Assembly: GCA_964406605.1 (NCBI GenBank)
Contig: CAYOSF010000007.1
Coordinates: 62,001 to 126,000, forward strand
Direction: 5' to 3'
From: CAYOSF01 sp964406605
Lineage (GTDB): Bacteria > Chloroflexota > Dehalococcoidia > DSTF01 > RBG-16-68-14
Length of the DNA: 64,000 bases
Each line of letters opens with the position of its first letter. The first letter of the stretch is position 1. A program made the translations under genes and the position numbers. Shown piece after piece: positions 56,620 through 64,000 of the stretch. The notes under the pieces were generated by a model, which ran no database searches, had not been told where the DNA came from, and was given only the letters and a program-made list of their open reading frames with translations.

Positions 56620-57866
56620 CGGCTATCGACCTGCGGCGAGTCAGAGCGGACTTCCCCATCCTGAAGCGGGAGATACACGGGCGGCCGCTGGTCTACTTCG
56701 ACAACGCGGCTACGACCCAGAAGCCCCGAGCCGTGATTGACGCGCTCGTCCACTACTACGAGCACTACAACGCCAACATCCATCGGGGGATCCACACACT
56801 GGCGGAGGAGGCGACGGCGCGCTATGAGGAGACCCGCAAGAAAGTGGCCGATTTCATCGGCGCGCCCGGTCCGGAATGCATAGTCTTCACCCGCAACACC
56901 ACCGAATCGATCAACCTCCTCGCCAACGCCTGGGGTCGCGACAACGTGGGGGAAGGCGATGAGGTGGTTCTCTCGGTGATGGAGCACCACAGCAACCTGG
57001 TGCCCTGGCAGATGCTTGCGGGGGCGACCGGCGCCAAGCTCCGCCATATCGACATCGACGACGAGGGACAGTTCGCCCAGGGCGACGTGGAACGCTTAAT
57101 CGGCGACCGGACCAAGATGGTGGCGATCACCCACATGTCCAACGTGCTGGGCACGATCAATCCGGTGCGGCAGATAGCGGATCTGGCCCACGAGCGGGGT
57201 GCCCTCGTGCTGGTTGACGGGGCCCAGAGCGTGCCGCACATGCCGGTGAACGTCGAGGAGCTGGACTGCGACTTTCTGGCTTTCTCGGCCCACAAGATGC
57301 TGGGCCCGACCGGCGTCGGCGTCCTCTACGGCCGCGCAGAGCTGTTGGAATCGATGAATCCCTTCCTAGGTGGCGGAGAGATGATCCGGCGCGTGCGGCT
57401 TGAGGAGTCGAGCTGGAACGACGCGCCCTGGAAGTTCGAGGCCGGTACGCCGAACATCGGCGATGTCTGCGCCTTCGGTGCGGCCCTGGACTACCTGCAG
57501 GATCTGGGAATGGACAGCGTGCGTGCTCATGAGGAGGAGCTGACCGGGGAGGCCATGCGCCGCTTGTCCGAGATCCCCGGGGTGACGATCTATGGACCTG
57601 GGAAGCCGGATGCGCGCGGCAGCGTCGTGGCCTTCAACTTGGACGGTGTCCATCCGCATGACCTGGGGACGGTGCTCGATCATCACGGTGTGGCCATCCG
57701 GGCCGGTCACCACTGCGCCCAGCCCCTCATGGAGCGGCTGGACGTGATAGCGACGGCCCGCGCCAGCTTCTACGTGTACAATGTGGCCGAAGAGCTGGAT
57801 GCCTTGGTGGAAGGCATCCATGCGGCAGCGAGGATATTTCGTGCCCCAGTCCATACCGGAACCTGA
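56616..57866 (+). CDS. sufS: Cysteine desulfurase SufS
   Basis: This 416-aa PLP enzyme mobilises sulfur from cysteine for cluster assembly. It shows YFDNAATTQKPRAVIDAL, the PLP segment VLVDGAQSVPHM, the Schiff-base lysine in FSAHKMLGPTGVGVLYG, and the active-site cysteine in RAGHHCAQPLM. The short active-site loop and length place it in the group II (SufS/CsdA) type that uses SufU as sulfur acceptor, which fits the next gene. It overlaps sufU by 26 nt. Confidence 0.97.
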   Translation: MTAIDLRRVRADFPILKREIHGRPLVYFDNAATTQKPRAVIDALVHYYEHYNANIHRGIHTLAEEATARYEETRKKVADFIGAPGPECIVFTRNTTESINLLANAWGRDNVGEGDEVVLSVMEHHSNLVPWQMLAGATGAKLRHIDIDDEGQFAQGDVERLIGDRTKMVAITHMSNVLGTINPVRQIADLAHERGALVLVDGAQSVPHMPVNVEELDCDFLAFSAHKMLGPTGVGVLYGRAELLESMNPFLGGGEMIRRVRLEESSWNDAPWKFEAGTPNIGDVCAFGAALDYLQDLGMDSVRAHEEELTGEAMRRLSEIPGVTIYGPGKPDARGSVVAFNLDGVHPHDLGTVLDHHGVAIRAGHHCAQPLMERLDVIATARASFYVYNVAEELDALVEGIHAAARIFRAPVHTGT

Positions 57867-58317
57867 GTTCGACGAGCTCTACCGGGAGCTCATCCTCGAC
57901 CACTATCGCAGCCCGCGGCATCACGAGCCGGTGGCCGATCCCGAGGTTGTCGCCGAGGGCTACAATCCGCTGTGCGGTGACGAGGTTGAGATCCGGATCA
58001 GCTTTGAGAACGGCGTGGTGAGCGACCTGAGCTGCAGCGGGCGGGGCTGCTCGATCAGCCAGGCCTCCGGGTCGATGCTCACCGACATGGTCCTCGGCAA
58101 ATCCCTGCCGGAGGCGCGCCGTCTCATCGAGCTGTTCACCAAGATGCTGACCGAGCCAGAGGAGGAACCTCCCGAAGAGCTCGGGGATTTGGAGGCCTTC
58201 CAGGGCGTGGCCAAGTTCCCGGTCCGCGTCAAGTGCGCGACGCTCGCCTGGCATACGCTGGAGGACGGGTTCAAACAACACGAAGCCGGAGGCCGCGCCG
58301 CCCGTCATGAGGTGTAG
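57841..58317 (+). CDS. sufU: SufU-type sulfur-transfer scaffold (NifU-like)
   Basis: This 158-aa protein accepts sulfur from SufS. It shows the family order LYRELILDHYRSPRHHE, NPLCGDEVEIRI (first Cys and Asp), GRGCSISQASGSMLTDMV (second Cys) and FPVRVKCATLAWHTLE (third Cys), the zinc ligand set of SufU. The insert between the second and third Cys is SufU-like rather than IscU-like. GTG 57841 has GAGGAT upstream and lies inside the sufS 3' end; ATG 57823 is an alternative. Confidence 0.93.
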   Translation: MPQSIPEPEFDELYRELILDHYRSPRHHEPVADPEVVAEGYNPLCGDEVEIRISFENGVVSDLSCSGRGCSISQASGSMLTDMVLGKSLPEARRLIELFTKMLTEPEEEPPEELGDLEAFQGVAKFPVRVKCATLAWHTLEDGFKQHEAGGRAARHEV

Positions 58318-58327
58318 GGTGCGTGAG

Positions 58328-58414
58328 ATGACATCGATGTCCTTTAGCAGCGACGTTCAGGGATTCTTGCGGCGGTTCCGACGCCGGTCGCAAGCCGGGA
58401 AGGTAGGGCGCTGA
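58328..58414 (+). CDS. Possible 28-aa micro-ORF translationally coupled to sufT
   Basis: A frame of 28 codons starts with ATG after GTGCGTGAG and ends TGA, overlapping the sufT ATG by one base (TGATG). The peptide is basic, with FLRRFRRRSQAGKVGR at its end. It fills the 96-nt gap between sufU and sufT. There is no homology evidence, so it may be only a coupling leader or chance. Confidence 0.25.
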   Translation: MTSMSFSSDVQGFLRRFRRRSQAGKVGR

Positions 58415-58722
58415 TGGAACTGGTAACTGAGGAGCTGGTTCGCGAAAAGCTGCAGGATGTCCTCGATCCGGAGCTCCGCATCAGCATCATGGAGTTGGGG
58501 CTGGTCTACGAGGTGGAGGTCAAGGACGGGACGGTCAAGGTGATCTACACCCTGACGACGCCGGGCTGTCCGCTGGGTCCCGTCATCGATGGACAGATCC
58601 GGGACTCTCTGATGGAGCTGCCCGGGGTCAAGGAGGTCGTTTCTGAGCTCACCTTCGACCCGCCCTGGGACCCTCGCAAGATGGCCGGCGACAACGTCAA
58701 GATGCAACTGGGCATCTGGTAG
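58414..58722 (+). CDS. sufT: SufT-type Fe-S assembly protein (DUF59/MIP18 family)
   Basis: This 102-aa protein has the DUF59 core: VLDPELRISIMELGLVYEVEV, the conserved Thr/Cys site in LTTPGCPLGP, and LTFDPPWDPRKM near the end. SufT assists maturation of Fe-S proteins, often under high demand. It is the last gene of the suf operon here. The convergent methyltransferase follows after 19 bp. Confidence 0.92.
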   Translation: MELVTEELVREKLQDVLDPELRISIMELGLVYEVEVKDGTVKVIYTLTTPGCPLGPVIDGQIRDSLMELPGVKEVVSELTFDPPWDPRKMAGDNVKMQLGIW

Positions 58723-58741
58723 CCCCTGGACGGAGGAAGGC

Positions 58742-59392
58742 TCACGCACCCGGCGCCGTGAAAGACATCGTGTAGCCGTCCGGCTGGCGGCTGTGGGCGA
58801 TGACCTCGAACCCGGTGGCGCGGCACAGGTCCCTGGTGCTTTCCACGAACATGTAGTCGGGGTCGGTGAGCGTCTCCATCACGGAGAGGGTGCCGCCCGG
58901 CTTCAAGACGCGCTTCAACTCGGCGAGGGCGGCGGGCCTGTCCCCGATCTCGCCCAGCACCGCGACCAGGAAAGCGGTGTCCACGCATCCATCCGCCAGC
59001 GGCAGCTTCTCCGCGTTCCCCAACAGCGGATGCGCGTTGCCGATGCCCTGCTCGCTGAGACGCCCCCGCAGGATGGCGGCCATCTCGCGCTGGACGTCCA
59101 GAGCCAGGACGCGCCCGCCGGTACCGGCGATCCGGCTCGCCTCGATGGTGAAGTAGCCTGGTCCGGGGCCGATCTCCAGCACGGTGTCGCCGGGCCGGAT
59201 GCGGAACTCCTCGATGCTGCGCCGGACCGGGTGGAGTAGGCGGCGCCCCGGGTTGAGAAGGTGAGCCGCCTGGCTGGCCGGCATCGGGCCGCCCCGTCCA
59301 TGGCGTTCGCGATACCAGATGACGAAGTAGAGCGACACGGCCCCCCAGACTAGGAGGAGCAGCCCCAGGAGAAGCTTCAGTTTGCGCATCAT
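58742..59392 (-). CDS. Membrane-anchored class I SAM-dependent methyltransferase
   Basis: This 216-aa protein has an N-terminal TM helix (LLLGLLLLVWGAVSLYFVI) then a methyltransferase core: motif I VLEIGPGPGYFT, motif II VLALDVQREM, motif IV CVDTAFLVAVLGEI and motif VI LKPGGTLSVMETL. The UbiE-like architecture with an N-terminal anchor suggests a membrane-associated lipid or quinone substrate, as an inference. It starts with tandem ATGs, and the region up to the next gene (59393-59714) has no feature except a weak ribosome-binding site for that gene. Confidence 0.85.
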   Translation of the reverse strand: MMRKLKLLLGLLLLVWGAVSLYFVIWYRERHGRGGPMPASQAAHLLNPGRRLLHPVRRSIEEFRIRPGDTVLEIGPGPGYFTIEASRIAGTGGRVLALDVQREMAAILRGRLSEQGIGNAHPLLGNAEKLPLADGCVDTAFLVAVLGEIGDRPAALAELKRVLKPGGTLSVMETLTDPDYMFVESTRDLCRATGFEVIAHSRQPDGYTMSFTAPGA

Positions 59393-59714
59393 AGGATTCG
59401 TACACCTCCACCGCTAGGCGTCTGCGAGCGTTGGAACGGATTGTATTCGAGACGAGGGAAGGGCTGCAAGCGCCGCGCCGACAACGCGTGGATCGCCCGC
59501 GACTCCGGTTGGCCGCGACACTGTGAGGACGCATGGAGGCGAGATCGACGGGCTGGTTGGCTCGACGATCGAGAGTGTATACTCACCGCGTCGCAGCGGC
59601 GAAACGACCGTGCTGACTTCCGTGAGGGGGAGGCGCATCTGAGGCGGATCGCGCTCTCGTTGTTCCTGGGCGGTCGGCCGCCCGTTGCGACGGACCACGC
59701 ACGGAGGTGTTGCC

Positions 59715-60128
59715 ATGGTCTCACTTCGGAAGCTCTCGGTCCCGACATCGAAGGCACCCCAGTTCGTCGACATAACGAGCGGCGTTCAACGTGAGGTGGA
59801 CGCCTCGGGCGTGCGGGAGGGCGTGGCTCTGGTGCGTAGCCGCCATACGACGGCGGGCATCACCTGCATGGAGGGCGATCCGAGCATCCACGACGATTGC
59901 GTTGAGCTGCTCCGAGAGCAGTTGCCGCTGAACCGGCGCTATCGACACTCATACGAGGGGGCGGAGAACGCGACCGCACACCTGGGGGTGATGATGGTCT
60001 TCGGCGAGTCCACTTGGGCGCCCATCCGCAGCGGGAAGCTCGATCTGGGGACGTGGCAGCGACTCTTTCTGGTGGAACTCTGCGAGCCGCGTCAGCGCAC
60101 CGTGGACGTGGCGATCATGGGGGAGTGA
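59715..60128 (+). CDS. YjbQ family protein (UPF0047), copy 1
   Basis: This 137-aa protein has the YjbQ fold signatures FVDITSGVQREVDASGVREGVALVRSRHTTAGITCMEGD, NATAHLGVMMVFGES and LDLGTWQRLFLVELCEPRQRTVDVAIMGE. The family was described as secondary thiamine-phosphate synthase, forming trimers around conserved His residues; its real role is uncertain. ATG 59715 follows GGAGGT by 5 nt; the frame from 59685 lacks support. A distant paralogue lies 725 bp downstream. Confidence 0.9.
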   Translation: MVSLRKLSVPTSKAPQFVDITSGVQREVDASGVREGVALVRSRHTTAGITCMEGDPSIHDDCVELLREQLPLNRRYRHSYEGAENATAHLGVMMVFGESTWAPIRSGKLDLGTWQRLFLVELCEPRQRTVDVAIMGE

Positions 60129-60159
60129 GGAGGCCCCATCACGGGGCGATGGTTGGTGA

Positions 60160-60474
60160 CTATCTGATGTCGAGCGCGAATCTGACGGCCGAGTCAATGG
60201 CAGCCATCTTCGCGACAGAGAGGGCTGTGATCCGCTCGCTCAGGAGGGACTTGGGGGTGGTCAGGATGTCGTCGGCGTTCACGACGCAGACTGCAGGCAG
60301 GCCATCTTCTGGGCCAAGCTGGACCTCCGTCGGGATCCTGCGGATCGTCCGGGTGATGAGGGCGAACGTGACCGAGGCGCGCACCTGGTACGCCCGGTCC
60401 CGCGAGAGTAGCACGACCGGCCGCCTGCCGGCGGGGGCGGGCAGCTCGGCCCACCAGACCTCGCCCCGCCTCAT
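60160..60474 (-). CDS. MazF/PemK-family toxin
   Basis: This 104-aa protein has the MazF fold signatures: RRGEVWWAELPAPAGRRPVVLLSRD at the N-terminus (Arg of the catalytic site), ITRTIRRIPTEVQLG with the conserved Thr/Ser region, and VVNADDILTTPKSLL. MazF-type toxins are ribosome-independent mRNA endonucleases. The gene starts directly after the antitoxin stop. The C-terminus is shortened compared with some family members. Confidence 0.9.
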   Translation of the reverse strand: MRRGEVWWAELPAPAGRRPVVLLSRDRAYQVRASVTFALITRTIRRIPTEVQLGPEDGLPAVCVVNADDILTTPKSLLSERITALSVAKMAAIDSAVRFALDIR

Positions 60475-60732
60475 CTACCAGGGCTCCTCGGGCAGCGATT
60501 GCGCGGCTAACAACGCCTGGGTCTCACCTATACGGGTGTCCTCCGGCACGCGTTGATATCCTCGCTCGTATGTTTCATCCAACGCCTCCTCGCGCACCCT
60601 CGCCAGGTAGTCGCGGCAGGCGCGCCGGATGATGGCGGAACGGGAGCTGTCACGGGCCCTCGACAGCTCATCGAGTGCAGCCAGCAGCTCTTCGTCAAAT
60701 GGCACCTGTACGATCTTGTTGGATCTAGTCAT
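60475..60732 (-). CDS. Ribbon-helix-helix antitoxin
   Basis: This 85-aa protein has an N-terminal RHH domain (KIVQVPFDEELLAALDELSRARDSSRSAIIRRACRDYL) and an acidic C-terminal tail ending LAAQSLPEEPW that would wrap the toxin. The order antitoxin then toxin, with no gap, is typical of mazEF/pemIK-type modules. ATG 60732 has GGAG 7 nt upstream; the frame from 60747 has weaker support. The complex probably represses its own promoter. Confidence 0.88.
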   Translation of the reverse strand: MTRSNKIVQVPFDEELLAALDELSRARDSSRSAIIRRACRDYLARVREEALDETYERGYQRVPEDTRIGETQALLAAQSLPEEPW

Positions 60733-60852
60733 AAAAGGACTCCACATTCAATTCGCTAAGATCATACCGGGTGGCGGGCGGCCTGTCTACACTTGGAGAG
60801 TCGTGGCACCGCAGATGTCCCGGTGTGCCCTATGTCCACGAAAGGAGTCGAG

Positions 60853-61266
60853 ATGAAGACGCTCACGGAGTACCTCTGGTTTGAGGCGAAGCAGCGGCGC
60901 GAGCTGTTTAACATCACGGATCGCATCGAGACGCTCGTGGAGCGCTCCGGCGTCCGCGAGGGACTCTGCCTGGTGGGGGCGATGCACATCACCGCCGCCA
61001 TCTGGGTGAACGACAACGAATCCGGCCTCTGGCAGGACTTCTGGGACATGTTGGAGCGGCTGGCGCCGTTCCAGCCGGACTATCAGCACCACCGCACGGG
61101 TGAGGACAACGGCGACGCCCACCTCAAGCGCACGCTCGTCGGCCATCAAGTGCTGCTGCCGGTGACGGACGGGCGGCTCGATCTCGGTCCCTGGGAGCAG
61201 GTCTTCTACGCGGAATTCGACGGCCGCCGCCGCAAGCGGGTGATCGTCAAGGTCCTGGGGGAGTAG
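60853..61266 (+). CDS. YjbQ family protein (UPF0047), copy 2
   Basis: This 137-aa paralogue has the same length as copy 1 but low identity. It shows LWFEAKQRRELFNITDRIETLVERSGVREGLCLVGAMHITAAIWVNDNESGL, DAHLKRTLVGHQVLLPVTDG and LDLGPWEQVFYAEFDGRRRKRVIVKVLGE. AAAGGAG precedes the ATG by 5 nt. A copy of its 3' end is found at 62982-63014. Confidence 0.9.
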   Translation: MKTLTEYLWFEAKQRRELFNITDRIETLVERSGVREGLCLVGAMHITAAIWVNDNESGLWQDFWDMLERLAPFQPDYQHHRTGEDNGDAHLKRTLVGHQVLLPVTDGRLDLGPWEQVFYAEFDGRRRKRVIVKVLGE

Positions 61267-61373
61267 GGCAAGGCACGGGCGGCGCTGCGGGCTGCCAGCG
61301 GTGTGTCCTATCCGGATTCACCGCGTTTGATCTCCGTCGCACAAAGGCTAGTGCAATTCCTGGTAGGAGGTCC

Positions 61374-61379
61374 TATACT
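61374..61379 (+). promoter_or_regulatory. -10 box for the LuxR-TM-BNR gene
   Basis: TATACT ends 10 nt before the ATG at 61390; no Shine-Dalgarno sequence lies between. The -35 is weak (around GTGCAA at 61351). Confidence 0.45.
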
Positions 61380-61389
61380 TGGGCTTGGC

Positions 61390-62966
61390 ATGAGCAGGCG
61401 CGGCCGCCCCAAGCACCCTGACATCCTGACGCCACGAGAAGCGGAGGTGCTGGACCTCCTGCGCGAGGGCTGCTCGAACGAGCAGATCGCGGAGCGCCTC
61501 GGCATCTCGATCAGCGGCGTCAAGTATCACGTGTCGGAGATCCTGAGCAAGCTGCACCTCCAGAACAGGACCGACGCCGCGAGATGGCGGCCCGAGGAAC
61601 GCCCCTGGTGGGCCCGCGCGGTTACGCCCGTCGCGTTCGCCTGGCGCAAGATCGGAGTGGTTTCGGCAAAGGTGAGCTCGGTCGCGCTCGTGCTCTCTGG
61701 CGCGATTGTGGTGGCGGCCCTGGCCGGCCTTGGACTGATCGCCTTCCTGCTTTTCAGGGACGGCGGGGGCCTGGCGGAGACGCAGGCGGCCCGTACGGCC
61801 ACGCCGGGCAAGATCGTTTCGCCTGCTGACCAAGAGCCAACAGCATCGCAGGAACGCGAGTACGTATTCGGAGCGCAGTCCTCATGGCTTGCGGGCGCCA
61901 ATGGGGGCTGGCTCGGCGGCTCCAGATGTGAGGAGAATGCTGGCGCGGCGTTCAGCGACCGCGCTGAAGACTCAACGCCGGCGCGGCGTGTCTGCACCGG
62001 GCTGATCTACCACACCACGGACGGCGGCAGCACGTGGCGCGAGCAATACCGCGGCGACGTCGTGCCAGAGAGGATTCGATTCGACGGTCCCGAGCGCGGA
62101 ATGGCCATCGACACGCACGGCGGCGACTGCGTCCATGAGGCCTGTCCGATCGCTGTTCTTGGCACCGAAGACGGCGGTGAACATTGGGCTCAGACCTACA
62201 CCACCGTCCCGCTTCAGCACGCGGAGCTTACGTTCGTGGGCGGCGAGGTCTGGATCGTGGGAGCAGGCTGCCTAGAAGGACTGAGCGACGAGGCCCAGAG
62301 ATACGGATGCGAAACATATCTCTTGAAATCGAATGATGGCGGCCACACGTGGAGTCAGTCGTCACTACCTATCCAAGGGTCTCCTCACATTGCGCGTCCT
62401 ACCGCGACCGACGCGTGGATCGCGACGAGCACCGCGGGGCCGGGGACGGCACAAATCATCGCGACGCATGACGGAGGAGAAACATGGGAAGCCCTCTCCC
62501 ATCCCGCTCCCGAGAGCGCGTGGGAGGCGAGCATCTTCTTCAGTAATGCCGAGCGGGGATGGCTCCTCATTGGGGGGCAACCGGGCGCCGGGGCCCAGAT
62601 GAAGGAGGTATTCGCAACGTATGATGGGGGGCCACATGGGCACGCTTGTCGGTGACGTCTCCACCCGGCACGGCAACTCCTGACGAGGGAGATCCCGGTC
62701 TCATGGGCTACGTGGGGCAGATCGTCTTCTCTACCGAACAGGATGGTTGGATAGCCATGGGCCGCTGGGGCCTGCAGCGCTCTTCCGACGGCGGCAGGAA
62801 CTGGAGCTTGGCCGTCCCTCAAGGAGACGTTGGTTTCCATGAAGTGCAGTTCGCTGGCCACGACCACGGGTGGGCTCTCAACTCATACTCAAACACGCTG
62901 GTGGTGACGGCGGACGGCGGTTCAAGCTGGCAAGAGATCCCGTTGCCGACAGTAGAGGCACGTTGA
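61390..62966 (+). pseudogene. Membrane-bound LuxR-type regulator with external BNR propeller, frameshifted
   Basis: The first reading frame (61390-62655) begins with a LuxR HTH (ILTPREAEVLDLLREGCSNEQIAERLGISISGVKYHVSEILSKL, residues 12-58). It continues into a TM helix (about 97-122) and an external region with Asp-box repeats TTDGGSTW, TEDGGEHW, SNDGGHTW and THDGGETW. At YDGG the frame breaks: six G at 62626-62631 where seven would continue as ATWARL into the next frame. That frame carries SSDGGRNW and TADGGSSW up to 62966. A single-base deletion in a G run, real or a sequencing error, explains this. The design is a one-component transmembrane regulator; ligand unknown. If the break is real the product is truncated. 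Confidence 0.75.
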
Positions 62967-62981
62967 GGGCAACACGACGGG

Positions 62982-63014
62982 CCGCAAGCGGGTGATCGTG
63001 AAGGTCCTTGGGGG
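62982..63014 (+). repeat. Duplicate of the YjbQ copy-2 3' end
   Basis: About 31 of 33 bases match 61230-61262, the last codons of the YjbQ gene, encoding RKRVIVKVLG. The rest of the gene is missing, so this is the remnant of a third copy or a recombination scar around the LuxR-BNR gene. Confidence 0.75.
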
Positions 63015-63160
63015 AGGTAGGGCGCGCCGACCGCGTGGAGGCCAGCAGGTCGGTACTCAACTGAACGAGGTGCTCCCTGCGGAGGCTTGCCTCGCGGGTG
63101 ACACGGGGAACAAACCACGCCTCTTGTCCGTCTTGGTTTGGGAGAAGGGAAGGAAGCATA

Positions 63161-63595
63161 GTGACGCTGAGGAACGGCATGAGCGCCCTGAAGAAGTGGT
63201 CGATGGTTCTTGCCGGCATGCTCTTGCTCGTCGCCGTGATGGCCATGGCCTGCGGCGGCGACGGTCAGGACTCGGCGGACGGGCCGTCCGACGGGGGCGA
63301 CCGCTACGAGGTGACCGTGCGGTTCAACACGTCGGTGACGCAGGAGGACATCGACGCGGTCGAGGCGAGGCTCCGGGGCTATGATGACGGCCTCGACTTC
63401 GTCGTCATGGAGAGCTTCCCGCCGGTGGGCCGCGCGATCTTGACAGTCTACAGCGCAGGTTTCTGCGCGACCGTCGAGAGCGAGCTGGAAGCAGCAAGCT
63501 ACGTGGACGAGGTTTCGTGCGCGCCATCGCAGACACCCACCAGCGGCGATCCGGATGAGCCGGTCTCACACGACAACGAGCCGACCGCCGAATGA
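63161..63595 (+). CDS. Predicted lipoprotein, function unknown
   Basis: This protein of about 144 aa has a lipoprotein signal (MVLAGMLLLVAVMAMACGG, lipidated Cys near residue 29) and an acidic linker. A compact domain of alternating strands and helices follows (RYEVTVRFNTSVTQEDIDAVEARL, FVVMESFPPVGRAILTVY, VESELEAASYVDEVSC), of ferredoxin-like appearance, similar in outline to peptidase-inhibitor I9 or FtsX-type domains; this is a guess. Two Cys (FCATV and VSCAP) may pair. The tail is acidic. GTG 63161 follows AAGGAAG; ATG 63179 is an alternative start. Confidence 0.75.
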   Translation: MTLRNGMSALKKWSMVLAGMLLLVAVMAMACGGDGQDSADGPSDGGDRYEVTVRFNTSVTQEDIDAVEARLRGYDDGLDFVVMESFPPVGRAILTVYSAGFCATVESELEAASYVDEVSCAPSQTPTSGDPDEPVSHDNEPTAE

Positions 63596-63672
63596 GGCCT
63601 CGTCGGCCCCTCTGGGCGGCCGCCAAGGCGAGACACGCTTCGGGAGTTGTGAATCCGCAAGGGGGTGGCGCA

Positions 63673-64000
63673 ATGACAACAAAGGTCTGTTCGATGTTGC
63701 TTCGTGTGGCGCTCGTCGCGGTGGCGATCGTCGTCGGAACCGGTACGGCGCAGGCCGCGAGTGAGGAAGAGGCCGGCATCATCGCCACGTTCGATGTCGT
63801 CGGTGAGCAGTTCAAGGTACGGATCGAGAACCCGACGACGATTGCGCAGGTGCGTGCACTGGAGCGGGGCGAGAGCACGGCGACGATCCCAAACGGCAGG
63901 CTCCTGCGCGGGGCGGACGGGAACGCGCCCTGGAGCTGGCACCTGGATCCCAACGACATCGAGATGGCGGAGGCGGCCATCGAGTTGTGCGATGGAACGC
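63673..64000 (+). CDS. BP74-like secreted protein (3' truncated by window)
   Basis: The visible 109 codons encode a signal peptide (about 1-29, ending GTAQAAS) and a domain with FKVRIENPTTIAQVRALERGES, RLLRGADGNAPWSWHLDPNDIEMAEAAIELCDG. The WSWHLDP-x-D motif and order match the N-terminal domain of Dictyostelium BP74-type proteins and their bacterial relatives. Function in bacteria is unknown. The gene continues past the end of the window. A weak AGGGGG lies 9 nt before the ATG. Confidence 0.65.
   Translation, partial: MTTKVCSMLLRVALVAVAIVVGTGTAQAASEEEAGIIATFDVVGEQFKVRIENPTTIAQVRALERGESTATIPNGRLLRGADGNAPWSWHLDPNDIEMAEAAIELCDGT

Noticed and set aside
1..64000. CRISPR arrays, tRNA, rRNA and riboswitches
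   Set aside because: No spaced direct-repeat array was seen, and no cloverleaf or known riboswitch core was recognised by eye; a covariance-model scan would be needed to exclude short RNAs.

Overview
The window is 64 kb of GC-rich bacterial chromosome. Gene content suggests Chloroflexota, probably near Dehalococcoidia. Pointers are an archaeal-type fructose-1,6-bisphosphate aldolase/phosphatase, a solitary CIRCE-controlled groEL, a split methylmalonyl-CoA mutase with MeaB, a SufR-headed suf operon, cohesin/dockerin secreted proteins, and REP-like palindromes of the GTAGGGGCGACCC type. This placement is inference from gene content; no rRNA, tRNA or CRISPR array was seen.

Layout. 1-5.5 kb is accessory: the 3' end of an MmeI-like restriction-modification enzyme, a membrane protein, a REP-associated tyrosine transposase (RAYT) with a perfect REP hairpin inside its own coding sequence, and a complete 2,278-bp IS1595-family element (2693-4970). 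The element has imperfect 34-bp terminal inverted repeats, an 8-bp target duplication and two passenger genes, and it sits inside a cluster of REP-like hairpins. 5.5-15 kb holds metabolic genes: haloalkane dehalogenase, saccharopine dehydrogenase-like enzyme, an RCC1-repeat/dockerin secreted protein, a divergent phosphotransferase/acyl-CoA dehydrogenase pair, and an orphan type II-like molybdopterin oxidoreductase. 15-20 kb is an MMPL exporter with its probable histidine kinase/response regulator pair. 20-23 kb holds a ceramidase-like enzyme, a glycerophosphodiesterase, a lipoprotein and a decayed lipoprotein paralogue. 23-29 kb is the methylmalonyl-CoA module (mutase large subunit, epimerase, B12-binding subunit, MeaB) interleaved with a VOC protein and a methyltransferase.

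29-45 kb carries an XRE regulator with a palindrome inside its promoter, a DUF2851 protein, tsaD coupled to a degenerate PP2C/beta-propeller membrane protein, the aldolase/phosphatase, citrate synthase, groEL, a ROK sugar kinase, an MFS transporter and an M3 peptidase. 45-49 kb is a Fur-family regulator followed by a Zn/Mn ABC importer operon and a sirtuin. 49.7-51.8 kb is a small accessory patch: a 58-aa exported protein, a truncated integrase, a DUF3800-like protein and a dockerin fragment. 52-58.7 kb is the suf operon sufR-sufC-sufB-sufD-Rieske-sufS-sufU-sufT. 59-64 kb contains two YjbQ paralogues separated by a MazEF-type module, a frameshifted LuxR-TM-BNR protein followed by a piece of a third YjbQ copy, a lipoprotein and the start of a BP74-like secreted protein.

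Regulation. Several genes start 6-17 nt after a good -10 box and lack a Shine-Dalgarno sequence, so leaderless transcripts look common. Candidate operators were found for the XRE, Fur, SufR and HrcA (CIRCE) regulators. Genes for three exported proteins share leader motifs.
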